Counted from the first letter of the stretch, positions 1-13,914 are shown. The stretch is DNA of 64,000 nt from Globodera rostochiensis (GCA_018350325.1 JAEVLN010000008.1:3119794-3183793), one strand, 5' to 3'. Translations and numbers: made by a program. The notes: generated by a model not told the origin, from the letters alone.

Positions 1-733
1 GTCATAAATGTAATGAATTGGCTCTTTTTTCGTTTACATGAATTGGCTCTTTTCTTTTTCGTTTACATGAATTGGCTCTTTTCTTTTTCGTAAATGAATT
101 GGCTCTTTTTTCGTTTACATGAATTGGCTCTTTTCTTTTTCGTAAATGAATTGGCTCTTTTCTTTTTCGTAAATGAATTGGCTCTTTTTTCGTAAATGAA
201 TTGGCTCTTTTCTTTTTTCGTTTACATGAATTGGCTCTTTTCTTTTTCGTAAATGAATTGGCTCTTTTCTTTTTCGTAAATGAATTGGCTCTTTTCTTTT
301 TTCGTTTACATGAATTGGCTCTTTTCTTTTTTCGTTTACATGAATTGGCTCTTTTCTTTTTCGTAAATGAATTGGCTCTTTTCTTTTTCGTAAATGAATT
401 GGCTCTTTTCTTTTTCGTAAATGAATTGGCTCTTTTCTTTTTCGTAAATGAATTGGCTCTTTTTTCGTTTACATGAATTGGCTCTTTTCTTTTTCGTAAA
501 TGAATTGGCTCTTTTCTTTTTCGTAAATGAATTGGCTCTTTTTTCGTTTACATGAATTGGCTCTTTTCTTTTTCGTAAATGAATTGGCTCTTTTCTTTTT
601 CGTTTACATGAATTGGCTCTTTTCTTTTTCGTAAATGAATTGGCTCTTTTCTTTTTCGTAAATGAATTGGCTCTTTTTTCGTTTACATGAATTGGCTCTT
701 TTCTTTTTCGTAAATGAATTGGCTCTTTTTTCG
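1..733. repeat. AT-rich minisatellite with two interspersed unit types
   Basis: About 28 near-identical units share the core ATGAATTGGCTCTTTT. They are joined either by a cgtaa link or by a cgtttac link, and the T-rich part comes in a long (ctttttcg) and a short (ttttcg) form. Units are therefore roughly 23-30 bases. The array reaches the left edge of the window, so its full length is unknown. It reads open in one frame (ELALFFF repeats), which is a by-product of the repeat and not evidence of a gene. Confidence 0.95.
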
Positions 734-2259
734 TAGAATATTAGAAAAATGAATGTAATGGATCAAATGAGCAGAAGAACTGGGCTTTTATAGACATTTC
801 AGTAAGGAAATTTGTGGAAAATGTAAAACATTTCGCCAAACGTCACAGCTTGCCAAGATTCAAAAATTTTCATAAAATGAATAAAATTTGAGCTTAACAT
901 GGCGCGTCACCTTTTTTCATACTTTGCTTATGAACCCGGGTTTGAGCCTATTTTGGCACTTTCTTCTCACCTATTTAGGTGCCTATTTTAACATTTTTCA
1001 AGCCTAAAAATCCTCACAAGTAATTATGTTCCAAAAAACATGCAAATCAAATGCCCAAACTTCAACTGCCATTTTCACACTTTGCTCGTTTTAGCCAAAA
1101 TTATTTTATTCTGATGAGTTAGCTTTTGTCGTCGTCTCGTATTCTTCTCGCCAAGCTGGACAAGTCCGGCTCGCAGCAGCTCGACCATTGCGCGCTTCTG
1201 TCGTGCAGCAAACGCCTTGGCGCCTCCGAGTCTGACAAGATCAAGCAGGCGCGAAGTCGGGAAGGCAAATTTCGCATTGCGCACCCGAAGAGCGACGAAG
1301 CGGCACAAATCTCGCCAAAAGTTTGCTTTTCGAATAGAACGACAGGACATTATTATTGTCTTCTAAAAATGTTAAGGTTTTTTGTTTCTAAATTTAATGG
1401 CTCGAAAAAAATTCTAGCCAATTTAGGGGGTTGGGTCGTATCAAGGCCTTCCGAGGTTAAAAAAATGTTACTCAGCGAAAGGGGACATTTTTCTAAAGGC
1501 CTTTTAAAAAAATAAACAAAAAAAAAAGACTTTTTATAAACTCTAACCTAAAAAAGTGAGCGATGACGTCGCGAAATGAGAGGCATTCAGATACATGGGA
1601 CGTGTTAAAACAATGGACCAAAAGCCAACATCAACGTGTTTCGCGCTTCTACAATCCGGAAAGTGCGTTTGGGGGAACCCATTTTTAAGAAAATCGGGAG
1701 GAGAAATTACAAATTTCCATTTTTATGACCCTAATTTTTTAAGTGATCCGTCATTTTTACTTTTATGGCAAATTGAAAAAATGTTCTCAATTTTAGCGGT
1801 CGTTCAGCTCTTTGATCACTTGGAAAAAACCCAACAACAATTGCACTTCGCTGTGCAGGAAAAGAACACTTTGGCTGGCCAGAACATGCGAATGAAGCAG
1901 CAAATTGAATTTATTTTTTGAAATCGATTGGCACTCAAATCAATCAATCAATCGATAGCTGTTCAAAAAATGAAATGCGGACGTCACTTAATAGTTATTT
2001 TGAATGATAAAAAGTAAAGGCATTGAAAGTGTGGTTTGGGTCGAGATGTGTTGGTTTGTTTGAATATTATTGGACAAACTACGAAAGAATGGATGGGAAT
2101 TAACGACACTCTCAAACCATAAGCGCTGTTCGAAGTACAAATTGGGGAACAAAAACACCCCAAGCGCCGATCACTCCTCCGTTTTCGTCGTCCATTCATT
2201 CTTTCTCCTCCTCCTCCAACTTCTGCTGCTGCCGTTTTTTGAAATAGCCCCCCGAGGGA
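734..2259. other. Unassigned stretch left of the P450 gene, with two weak coding-like segments
   Basis: No gene can be built here. Two pieces look mildly coding-like. At 1126-1340 both strands are open over about 70 codons with GC-rich codon use. At 1808-1921 (+) an exon-like segment follows a cgttcag acceptor and encodes a glutamine-rich, helix-prone peptide (HLEKTQQQLHFAVQEKN) that ends in a stop. They could belong to one gene with unseen exons. The rest is AT-rich. Confidence 0.4.
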
Positions 2260-4829
2260 TGCTGCCCGCTTTGTTCGTTCTGCTGTTCACCTTGCTAATT
2301 GGGCTAATTTCCTTCTACAATTTCTACTACAAACGGCGCAACCTGCCCCCGGGTTTGTTTGTTGTGTTTCCTCCAATCCTTTGATCGCCCGCCGCCCTTT
2401 AGGGCCTCCGCCGCTTCCTTTGATCGGAAATTTGCACTCCTTCCAACGGACGATGCCCGAACAGCGTTTTCTGCAATGGCGCCACGAGTACGGCGACGTG
2501 TTCACCTTCTGGATGGGCGAGACGCCCGTCGTGTGCGTCGTGGACTACGCGAAAATAATGGCCAACTTCCAGAAGGACGGCGACGCATTTGCTGCGCGAC
2601 ACGTACCGATAGAATACGAAACGGCGATCAAAGGTACGGGCGGTCTGGCACAAATGGACGACGGAAGGGGCGACTGATTTGAGGGTTTTGAGTAGGGTTG
2701 GTCCCGTGGGGGGGGGGTGGACGGGGAAAACCGGGAATCCCAAGTTTGTCCGACCCCCGGTATGCCCGTTCCCCGGTTTGACCGGGGATCCCCTCTTCGG
2801 GGGCCAACCTCAGTGTTTTGTGAATGATTTGAGAGGGTCCCGAGGGGACGGGGGAGTCGGCGGAGATTTTTAGGTCATTACCAGTGTTTTGCTGTTCCAG
2901 CTTGGCCTGTTCTGTTCTAAGATTCAGAACAGAACAGGAACAGCTTCAAATTCTTGGAACAGCAAAAACACTGATCATTACTTTTATTCACAGGTGGCGT
3001 TTACGGGGTGATTTTTACCGACGGCGAGCTGTGGAGAGAACAGCGCCGGTTCACTTTGCACGTGCTACGCGATTTTGGATTGAGTAAAGATTTGATGCAG
3101 GAACGAGTTCGTCCGTACAAAACGGGGGCCAATTAACTGACTAATTGTATGTATGATCAATTGTTTCAGATCATCCAAGAGCTTCAGCCGATGTTTGAGC
3201 GAATGAATGAACAGATTGAGCTCGGCTCAGAACAGAACATGGGTGAACTGCTCGACGTCGCGGTCGGCTCCATCATCAATAATTTGCTGTTTGGATACAG
3301 ATTTGAAAATGCAAGTTGTCTGATTTGATTGTGCTGATCAGCAGAGCCAAAACGCGTTAAATGCTTTATGATTAGGATCTCGGCAAGTTCAAAGAAATCA
3401 AGGAGCTTTTGCGAGAGCAAATCCAAGTCAGCTTACATCCACTGACGGCCATCTTCCACTTAAACCCCCACTTCTTCGGACGTTTGCCGTTTCTCAGCGC
3501 TGTCTTCGACCGAATTTGCAAGGTGCATCGGGACTTTGCCGCTTTCTTCCATCGACAAATCAGCCAGCACATCAAAGTGATCAATGATCAGGACTGGGAC
3601 ACGCCGTCCACAGACTTTGTGGAGGCTTTTCTGAAGGAAAAGGCAAAACGGGATGCGAGCGGAGAACAACATAACTTCACGTGGGTTGCGCGTTAGGGCT
3701 GTTCGAGAGTCTCGGTGTCATTTCTCAGTCTCGAGTTTCGGTTTTCGGTAAATTTCAAGTCTCGAACAGCCCCAGTGGCGGGGGGCGATTGACAAAATTG
3801 ATGAGGCCATTTGTTAAGAATGGAGCAGCTAAATGGCATTTGGATCGATCTGTGGGCGGCGGGACAAGTAAAAATGGAGAGATAAATAATAGGGGATGTT
3901 CGAGAGTCTCGGTCTTCTCGCTTCTCGAGTCGAGAAATTCTCGATGCATTTAAAGTCTCGAACATCCCTAATAAATAATGAGCAAAAAGAATTGTCGACG
4001 AATTTGTCACAGGAGACCACCAGCACCACAATTGCTTGGGGCATCGCCTATTTGATACATCACCCACAAATTCAAACGAAAATGCGCGAAGAACTTAGAC
4101 GCATCGATGCCAATTCGACCCGAGTGGTTACGGTATCGGACAGATCAGAACTACCGTACACGAACGCCGTCATTTGTGTACGATTGAACGGGGGGGGGGG
4201 GGGAGGGGGCGATTGGACAATAAATGAACCACCTGCTAAAGGAAATTCAACGAGTGGCCAATTTGGTGGCATTTAATCTTTTGCGGAGACTGACCCGGGA
4301 CGTGACCATCGACGGATACCTCCTCAAAAGTGGGACTGCTGTGTGTCCTCAAATTTCAGCTATTCTGATGGATGATAAGGTCAACAAAATGGACAAAAAA
4401 ACAAAATAAAAGAAATGAAATTAATTTTTGAAAAGATATTTGACGAGCCGACAGAGTTTCGTCCCGAACGATTTCTGGACGAGGAAGGTAAACTGAAGCG
4501 GGTGAACGAGCTAATCCCTTTCTCGATCGGCAAAAGGTCGGGAAATCCACTTACAAATTAGTTAATTGATGACCAAATTGTCCAGACAATGTTTGGGCGA
4601 ATCGCTTGCCCGAATGGAGTTGTTCATTTTTGTTGCCAACTTGTTCAAGCAGTACGAGGTGGGCAAAGAGTGCACTTTTGCCCCAGCCATCTCTTCATAA
4701 GAGCTGCATTTTTTGCAGTTTTTATCCGGTGCCAAAATGCCGTCGCTTCAGCGCAAAATGGGTGCAGCCATTCAGTGCCCGCAATTCACTTGTCGAATCG
4801 TCCGGAAGTCGGAATCGGTCGACAAATAG
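2260..4829 (+). CDS. Cytochrome P450, CYP33-like (CYP2 clan)
   Basis: Membrane-bound haem monooxygenase, expected in the endoplasmic reticulum. The start at 2260 gives a hydrophobic anchor (LPALFVLLFTLLIGLISFY) followed by the proline-rich hinge PPGPPPLPLIGNLHS, which is split by a short intron (about 2354-2402). Later exons give GGVYGVIFTDGELWREQRRF (from 2993), LRDFGLSKDLMQERV, the I-helix exon with ETTSTTIAWG (about 4009), the K-helix EIQR (about 4230), FRPERF (about 4457) and the haem loop PFSIGKR-QCLGESLARMELF, whose join at 4534/4587 restores FxxGxRxCxG with the cysteine ligand. It ends in SESVDK and a stop at 4827-4829. Length is near 490 residues, normal for the family. The wording resembles C. 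elegans CYP33 proteins. The upstream half of the I-helix motif is unusual (NLSQETT where family members have an A/G-G pair), next to an intron carrying two foldback elements. The gene is probably functional, but this point is open. Confidence 0.9.
2882..2973. mobile_element. Small foldback (MITE-like) element in a P450 intron
   Basis: The ends are inverted repeats: CAGTGTTTTGCTGTTCCA at the left, and at the right its complement with one extra A. An inner inverted repeat (CCTGTTCTGTTCT / AGAACAGAACAGG) makes almost the whole 92 bases fold on itself. It lies just upstream of the exon that begins at 2993. Confidence 0.7.
3696..3773. mobile_element. Foldback element, GGGCTGTTCGAGA family
   Basis: Inverted ends GGGCTGTTCGAGA and TCTCGAACAGCCC enclose a short stretch rich in TCTCGAG and TTTCGG. 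It sits in the P450 intron before the I-helix exon, about 115 bases from a related element. Confidence 0.7.
3891..3969. mobile_element. Foldback element, AGGGATGTTCGAGA family
   Basis: Inverted ends AGGGGATGTTCGAGA and TCTCGAACATCCCT are flanked by AT-rich aataat/aataaa. The interior is rich in TCTCGAG. It ends about 40 bases before the I-helix exon of the P450 gene and is related to the element at 3696-3773. Confidence 0.75.
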
Positions 4830-5091
4830 GGAACGTCGGGGACTCAAAACTGATAAAGATTGACAAATTTTGAAATTTTTCACGCATAAATAAACTGAAT
4901 TTGGTCACTTTTAGTACATTTTTTAAGCCAATATTTTATTTCGATCGGCCATATTAATACAATGTTTTTGGTCTGTGCCGCCGCCATTTTCCGATTTTGG
5001 TGAAAGAAAATGTCGTCCAAAAGACCGGCTTAACCAATTTGGATAATTGTTTTTCTTCTTCTTCGATCATCCACTGATCAGTGATCAGTGA

Positions 5092-6427
<1,336 letters not shown>

Positions 6428-8378
6428 TTTGAGAATTTGTTCAAAAAATAGCGATTTTTCGCCAATTTTCCCAGGCTTATTGCATAAGCCTTTTACCTTT
6501 CGGCCTTTCTCTGTTTCACCCAAATATTATTTTTGGAGATAAAATTACAAAAATTTATTCTCAAAGCCCCAAAAATTTATGTCACGGAAATTCCATCCAA
6601 TTGGCAGCAATTTTGCGTGTGAATATTTTGGCAAAAACATTTTATGCCAAAAACTTTTTGGCCCATCGCCGCTAATCCGGCACTTTGGCCCCATTTTTTG
6701 GGTTAAAACTTTTTCAATTCTGAAATAAAACTTTTTGTTAATTCATTTAAAAAGATAATTTTTTTTGTAACATTTTAAAGAAAAAAGCAATTCAAACGAT
6801 CAAATTTTTAAATTTTATTGACCCAATAGAACAGAAAATTCATTTCAATTAATTAATGCAATAAAAGTGACGTGAGAATTTTAGCGGCTTGAAAAACAGC
6901 AGGAAAAAATTGGCAGAAATAAAACAATAAAAATATCAATTTAAAAATAATGAAAATAATTTAAACAATTTAATTAACAAACAAAATAAAAAAAACTTGG
7001 CCTTATGGAACAAATTGAAATATTTATAACACATTTGCGACAAATTGGTCGGCCTTTTCTGTACATTTTGCACGAATTTCGCCCTTTAAAAATAAATAAA
7101 AATAATGGAAAAAACAATAAACAAACGAACAAATTAATTATTTGCAAATGATTCATTTTTATAATTAAACATTTTTTTGTTTTTTTGTTGGCATTATTAT
7201 GCCAACATTTGTTGCATTCAAAGTTTTGTTTTGAAAGAGTTCTCAATTTGAAGAAAAAATAAACAAAAGATGCCAAAATGGGGGGAGGGGGAAATAAATG
7301 AATAATTTATATTAATTAGGTATAATTATTGTGAATTTAAACATTAATTAGGTATAATTATTGTGAATTTAAACATTTGCTTACAAAATGGCAGAGGTAA
7401 AAGAAGCAACGCGCGCGCGTTGGACTTTTGAGAATCGGAAATAAAAGAACGGAATTAAGAAGGGGGCGAGAACATTTATTGCTTATTCGAATCACATACC
7501 GGCTGGGGACCCATTCTGATCAACAAAGTGATCACTGGTTTAGTCCAGAAGCATTGGTCCAGAAAATCCCCGGGGGAGCAGATCAATGCGCAAATCCAGC
7601 AGATTCCGGATTGCTGGCCATTGATCGGCAACCCAGCTTCAAGACTGACACTGATCACTCTGATTGCCCTCGGGTCCAGATCACTCAGTTGATCACTACA
7701 GGTTGTTAATCCGGCCCAGACCGGATGCGGGCCATTTCAGTGTGATCGCTAATCCAATCCCCCGGCTTTATGTGTCCGGCCTCTAAGCCTAAAACAATTC
7801 AAAGGAGCAGAATTGGCCGCCGCGCCATTTGTGAATCGAAATGGCAGAGAAAAATGAAAAAAGAAAAAAACAAAAATAATAAATAATTAATTATCCACGC
7901 GAGTATTTATTGTGTACAAACAAAATGAGAATGAGAAAATGTGCATTTTGGGCATTGTGTCGCAGAAAATGGTACATACATTTTGTCCAAATTCCGCAAA
8001 AATGGAATCTTTTGAGTATTGAGAAAATTATGAGAATTTTGTTCGTCGGGGGGGGGGCATTTGGAAGTGATCAAACGAATGAAAGAGAATGGGTGGCCGT
8101 GTCGGGAGGGTATTGCAACGAAATTCGAATAAATAAAACGATGAATCGATCGGATCGGTTAAAGAAGAAGCATAGGAAAGACAAAGCCTCACTCAAATGG
8201 TGCCATACAAAATGAGGAATTAAAAAATCCCGAATAATTTAACTAATTCTTCGAGAGTTTTGCTCAGTCCTTCAAAAAATTGCTTTTTGAATGTTTTTGA
8301 TCCTTTCAAAAAGAATTCTCTCCATTTTTGAAGGACAAAAAGCGCACTCTCCGTGTACTCATTGTTATTGTTGTTGTC
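6428..8378. other. Gene-poor spacer: AT-rich, then GATC-rich
   Basis: 6500-7300 is strongly AT-rich with no supportable exon. Around 7312-7375 a 32-base AT-rich segment ending in gtgaatttaaac is present twice in tandem. 7490-7760 contains many tgatca/gatcac motifs in a short span. 7860-8350 is AT-rich again with G or T tracts. I see no gene. Confidence 0.6.
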
Positions 8379-8993
8379 CTATTGGTTGTTGTTGTACTGT
8401 CCGTGTGCTGTTGGCACCGGTTCCGAAGGGATTAGCTCGTCCAGCACCGTCGACGACGCTGTCGATGCCATTGACGAGGCAACGGGCGAGCATTGCTCGG
8501 ACAGCGTGGCCAACGCGTTGTTCGGCATCACCAGCATCAAAGATAGTGCCGCCGCCGTTGTCGCCGCTGGCACCGCCGCCGGAGGCGGTGCCGCCGCCCG
8601 AGGCAATGCCGGTGAGTAGGCAAAGAATTTGGGCACCGACGCTGTTGACGAGGCGGAGGCGGACGAGCGGCGACTGCCGGCGCCGCCGCCTCCGAGCGGT
8701 GAATAGGCAATGGCACCGCCGCCTTCAATTTGTGTGGATGAAAGCACTGATTGACTGATCAGTCAGCTGCTACCTTTGATCATGTTCCGCTTTTTCCGCC
8801 GATCGGACGACGAATCGACGATCAGCTGGGGCGCGAAACAGGGACAAAGCTTGCAGCTGCCGGTGCCGGAAGAGTGGCACAATGGCGAGGAGGAGGAGAA
8901 GGAAGAGGTGGAGGAGTGCGGAGTCCAATGCTTAATGCACCTGGGGGGAGGGAGGATGAACGGATGTAATGGCACTTGTCGCAGTTTTGGCAT
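8379..8993 (-). CDS. Possible Ser/Ala-rich two-exon piece, unrecognised
   Basis: Two minus-strand segments join cleanly. The exon down to 8774 ends DSSSDRRKKRNMIK plus one base at a gtagca donor. The exon 8722-8379 starts after ttgaag and continues GGGAIAYSPLGGGG into a long Ala/Ser/Pro-rich tail ending NNNQ. The phases agree (1/1). It could be the tail of the membrane protein gene at 9220-10666 if that gene splices out before its stop, or a separate gene. The plus strand is an alternative: a signal-peptide-like ORF at 8353 ends at a good GTGAGT donor (8611). Low-complexity codons make either reading uncertain. Confidence 0.3.
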
Positions 8994-9219
8994 TCTTGTC
9001 GATTTGTTTATTTGCCGAAATTAAGACTCCTAGCCGCCCAGCAGAAATTAAACGATTATTTTCTATAAAAGTTTTCTCCCAATTGGCGCCTAAGGGGGAG
9101 GGGGGACACCGCCGGACAATAATACGAAAAGCTTAAACCGATTTGAAGTAGTTTTTATCCCTTTTTTTAGAATCCGAACATTGGCAAAATGTGTTTAGTT
9201 ATCGAGTTCCATGAAAAAG

Positions 9220-10666
9220 CTAATTAAGACCACCACCGAAAACTGACCAGTAGATGAGGTATGCCACCGCCAGGTAGGCCAACGTCAACGCGCACAAAAC
9301 GAGCAGAAATTTGACCAAGTCGTTGGAGATCAGCGCCCGGAGGATCAGCTCCGAGCAGAAGGGCAATTTCTCGCGCGGATGAATGGTGCATTTGATCTGA
9401 ACTCGTCGATTGAGCGAGTGAGTGATCAGAAAGATATTTGGAGGCTTTTTGTGTGTCCCATCCATCTGTTGTAGATGAACCAAATCCATTCCCCACAAAA
9501 TCGACCAGTACTTCACGCCAATGATCACCACCAGGCTAAGCCCATTCATCGAATTGGCGGCTCACCTCGTTCATCAGCGCTTCTGCCGAGTTCAGTCGAT
9601 GGGCCTGCTCAAGCGCTTGGCCCAGCTCGGACTGCACTCGACGGATGATGGCCACCCGGGCGAAGAACAGGGCGGGCAAGCAGCCGAACGAGATCAAATC
9701 GATCAGTCCGATCTGATCAGAGGGGAGAAATATGAATGAATTGGGGCCCACACAATGCAACTGATCGAAATGTTTGTTTGATCCCCCCCCCCAAATAATA
9801 AATTACAAAATTAAACAAAAATAATTAATGCCCACCAATAAAATGTAGCATTTTCGGACCGGCGACACGGAGGTGGGCAGCAAGAAGAGGAAGAAGGAGC
9901 TGGTGGACAGCCCCACACACAGCACGGCCACTGTCATCCACACATTCTTTTTGTACTGAAAAAGAAAATATTGATAAACGACAAAAAAACAATCCCTGAT
10001 CAAAATATGCTGGATTAAATCAGCACGATCAAAAGCGTCTGATCAATGCTTAGCGTGATTCAGTAGATTATAGCCCAACATGGTCCGACCCCCGTGGATC
10101 AACAAATTCAAAAATTATCAAAATTAATTGGGGGGCCTCATAAAATTGTATGTAATTTACTTACATCCGCCAAGTCGTGCACACACCGGTGCACCAATTC
10201 GGCGTCCGCGCTGAAGTCCAAATGGCTGACGTACTTCTCCAGGCGCGAGAAAAGGTCCAGGAACGGGTACAGAAACAGCAAATGCGCAACAGCGACCGCG
10301 AACAGTGCGATCAGCTTCATGCATTGGGCGTAAAAAATCTGAAAATTTATTTATTTTTAAATAAATCTGAGCGACTAAAAGCACCTGACGGTGAATGTAG
10401 CATTCGAATGCGCCCACACCGCACGTGGCACGGACTCGTTGGAAATGCCGTCCGAGCAGTTCGATCAACAGCAGTGCTCCGCCGCTGATCCTCCGGCCAT
10501 TTTGTGCGCCCGCCGACTCGGCATCGTCCTCCTCCTCCACCCCAACCCTCCGATCAGTGCCATCGTTTTGGAATGGAATGTCCGGCATCCCCGTCGGCGT
10601 CGTCGTCGTTGGCAGCGAAGAATGTTGTTGTTGTTGTTGTTGCAGTTTTGGCTGCAGAAAGTGCAT
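9220..10666 (-). CDS. Unrecognised multi-pass membrane protein
   Basis: Five exons, all phase 0, give about 337 residues: 10666-10385, 10338-10165, 9955-9836, 9712-9566 and 9510-9220. The N-terminus is glutamine-rich (MHFLQPKLQQQQQQ) and then acidic. At least four hydrophobic helices follow: around MKLIALFAVAVAHLLFLYPF, WMTVAVLCVGLSTSSFFLF, IGLIDLISFGCLPALFFARV and FLLVLCALTLAYLAVAYLIY. The loop between the third and fourth is long and has two cysteines. The last intron (9511-9565, 55 bases) uses a weak gtgaag acceptor; the nearer cttag would break the frame. The protein ends FGGGLN. I do not recognise the family. A divergent chemoreceptor or gustatory-receptor-like protein is possible but unproven. 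Confidence 0.65.
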
Positions 10667-12559
10667 TTGTGGGCGTTGTTCAGGGACGGCACAAATTCAA
10701 TCAAAAAATAATGAAGTGCCGTCGTCAATGAAATAAAAGGACGTTCAGATCAGAAGTGATCGGACGACGGATGGACGTACGATCAAAACGGTGGCGGACA
10801 GTTTTTTCGGTTGATCGATCGGACGATGCAATTTCTGCACGTTCACACCAGCAACAGAAACATGCAAATAATCGTTCTAAAAAAGCTTTTAAAGAAATAT
10901 TTGAGGACAAAAGTGTCGAGACTGGCATTTGTGTAAATAAGTTCTGGATCGCGAAATTGTTTGTGGTGTTCGGGATTTGGGATAAATATCAATCAAAATG
11001 CCTCCAGCGATTGGCCTGGCCTCCGTTTAATGGCCGATAATCGCGACATTCTCGACGAATCAACGGGTTTTGCGCTTTTCCGCAATTCTTAATTCGAAAC
11101 TTTTCTCGACCCGTAAGCCCCCCGGGGGCTTTTTTTGGTGATTTGCACTTTTACATTTCTAATGTTTATTAGCTTTAGCATTCGCGCAAAAAATGTGTTT
11201 ATTTAAAAGAACTTTTTTCTCTTTGGCATAAAAATGTAAACGGATGACGTCAGCAGCAGAGAGAGCGCCGCCGCCGCCTTCGGCCAAAATATGCCAAGTG
11301 CTCTTCAAACATTCACAAAGAGAACCCCGAATAAACATTCTCATAATTATGTTGAGAGGGTTTTGACAGAACCAAATTCGAACAATGTCCGGGAAGTCTC
11401 AAAATGTCGGTGTTCGGTTTTCCGGGAAGTCTAAAAAGTTCGGTTTGGTTTTTGGTGCAGGAAAGGCGCCATCCCCCAAAAATGTGATGGAAGAAAAGGA
11501 CACGGGGGGCCGAAGGGGTCATTAGCGACAAATTATTGCTAATTATAATAAATAATAAATGCTTTCATAAAAATTGCAAATTTCCGGTACCATCCGATGC
11601 CATCCATTCAATTCCATTCCATCAGCGCCTTCGCCGCTTTTAACCACCCAAAATGTTTTTCTTTGAGGAGAGTGTCCACAAATGCATAAAATCCCCCCAA
11701 TTTTTGTCCAAATAATGAATGAATGCACCCGCCAGCCCCCCCCCCCCCCTCTAAAAGACATACAAAATTTGATACCCCCCCCCCCCCCCCTCCCCTCCAT
11801 TACATTTGATTGCATTTGTCATCCCTCCGGGGGTCAAAGATCGGACGAGCATTGCTCTAAAAATGTTCTCTGATGACCAATATATGGGGGAATACGGTGT
11901 GCTTTTCGGGCACTATCCCGAGTGGCAGTTCGAGGAGTACTTCTTCTAAAGGGACTGAGTTGGAGCAGTACTCCGAAAGGAATTTGTGTTCGAGTGGTCT
12001 TCTTTGAAAGATTCAGACATTACTTTGGAAGGGTCGGAGTTGGAGCAGTACTTTAAGAGGGGGTCTCGGTGTTCGAGCGAGCAGTACTTTGAAAGAGGTC
12101 GGGTTAGAGTCGAGAATAGTCAAAAATGCGACCAACTCACAGTTAAATTTGTTTAAACCAATTCGAGAATGTCTCGAAACCTTCAAATTCTTCGAGAAAC
12201 TGTTCGCCATTTTATCCGATTCATCGGCGAACCCCCCGGGCAACAACTCTTCCGCTACTGCTGGTTGGTATAACAACAGCACAAATCCATGAACAAAAAT
12301 GTGTGGAGACACAACTCTTTTGGAAGTTGAAAAGTTTTAAATTTTGGTGATGCAATTCTGCTGCTGCTGCTGCTGTTCTTAAAAAATTTCTGGAGAAGGA
12401 GGCGGGGGGGGGAAGGGGGGGGGGGGGGGGACCTTGAAATTTGACTTTGTGCAACGCAACGATTAACCGCCGCAGCAGCCGCCGCCGCAACGGCGGCAGC
12501 CAATGGCCAGCCGCCGAACACTCCCAACCCATTCAAATTCATTTAATGCATACGTCGTC

Positions 12560-12700
12560 AGTGGGGGGGGGGGGGGGTGGGTGGGGGGAGTACCCGCGCG
12601 ACCTTGGGGGGACGGGGGGGGGACGGGGGGGGGACGGGGGGAGGGGGGACGGGGGGACGGGGGGAGGGGGGGGGCGGGGGGGGGACGGGGGGGGGCAAGA
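12560..12700. repeat. G-run minisatellite (GGGGGAC-type units)
   Basis: Successive G runs of 5-8 bases are separated mainly by gac, ac or single a/c bases, giving an imperfect 8-10 base tandem unit. The density of G runs would allow many alternative G-quadruplexes on the plus strand. Confidence 0.85.
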
Positions 12701-13914
12701 CTGCGCGGTGCGACCAATTGAGACGCATCCATTCCGTCCGCCCGTCGCCGCCGGCGATAAAATTGTTCGGACAATGATAGGGAAGAGAAGGGCGAACGAA
12801 TGCCCACAATTAGAGGGGGGGGAGGGATTGCCATCGGGAAACCGCCAGAAAATGGGGGGGGGGCAAATGGTTCAAAAGGCGGAAAAAATGGACAAAAATT
12901 TTCTAAAAAAAAAAATTTCATTTTAACAACGCTATTTTTTGCAAGAAGAACGAAATGTCAACTTTTTTATATTTTTATTTATTATATTAATAAAAAATAG
13001 ATTTTTTATTCGTTCACCAATTCCTCCTTTTTTTTCATTGGTCGAATGGCGCGAAAGGAATCAAAAATAAAATTCTATTCTTTGCTCTGCCCCAACCCAA
13101 ATTTTGAGTTTTTTTTTCTCCGCAAATTTGCAATTTTCATTCAATTCCCCTCGGGCGCAAGCTTCGAAAAATGATAATCGATGCTCCACGGAGACAAATG
13201 ACACTAATTAAGTGAGAGACAGAGAGAGGCGACAAGCGCAAAACTTTCCACGCGACCTTTGCACAATGTCCGTCCGATCACAATGACCAACCTGATCACA
13301 ATAAATGTTGGTGATCGGAATGATCACTACTGATCAGAAAGTGTGGGACGAGAGTAATGGCAAGAATTAGGCATCATAGGTAATATATTGATGTATAATC
13401 GGATTTTCTCGAGACCAATCGGCGCGTTTTAAATGTCCAAAAATTAGGGACAGTCATTAAAATGCCGACTTTGAAGTGTTTGGCGATTTCAATGCCGCCG
13501 GGCTTTTCCCCAAACTCTAAAATACGCAAATGGAAGAGAGAGGAGAGATTCGTTCTGTGGGGGACGGGCGGGAAAAATGCCAAATCCCTAAAAATATTTT
13601 ATTGTTTATTTGAAAAACATTTATTATTTTATGAGAAAGGGGCGGGCCGAAAAATGGAAACTTTTTGTGCAACTTCAAAAACAATGCGCTCTCCTCGCTG
13701 ATGAGTCAGAGCAGTTTTTCGAGATTGAGAGAGCCATTCATCTCGAGTTACTAGTATTTGCTGCCGGTTGAGAAAATGCCATTTTAATTTGTTTCATTTT
13801 CATGGAATTCGTTCAAAAAAATAGGAATGAGAAAAGAATGAATATGTGTCGGTGTTTAGGGAAGAGGGTTTTTAAAATATTCTTGGAATGGGCGGGAGGG
13901 GGGGGGGAGACGAA

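Noticed and set aside
201..476. 91-codon open frame in the left-edge repeat
   Set aside because: It is the translation of the tandem repeat and has no independent support.
12089..12292. 67-codon plus frame ending NNSSATAGWYNNSTNP
   Set aside because: It has no recognisable partner exons; it may be coding but cannot be supported.
12441..12926. Glycine-rich (plus) and proline-rich (minus) open frames
   Set aside because: They are produced by G-run DNA; both strands are open and there are no convincing splice sites or domains.
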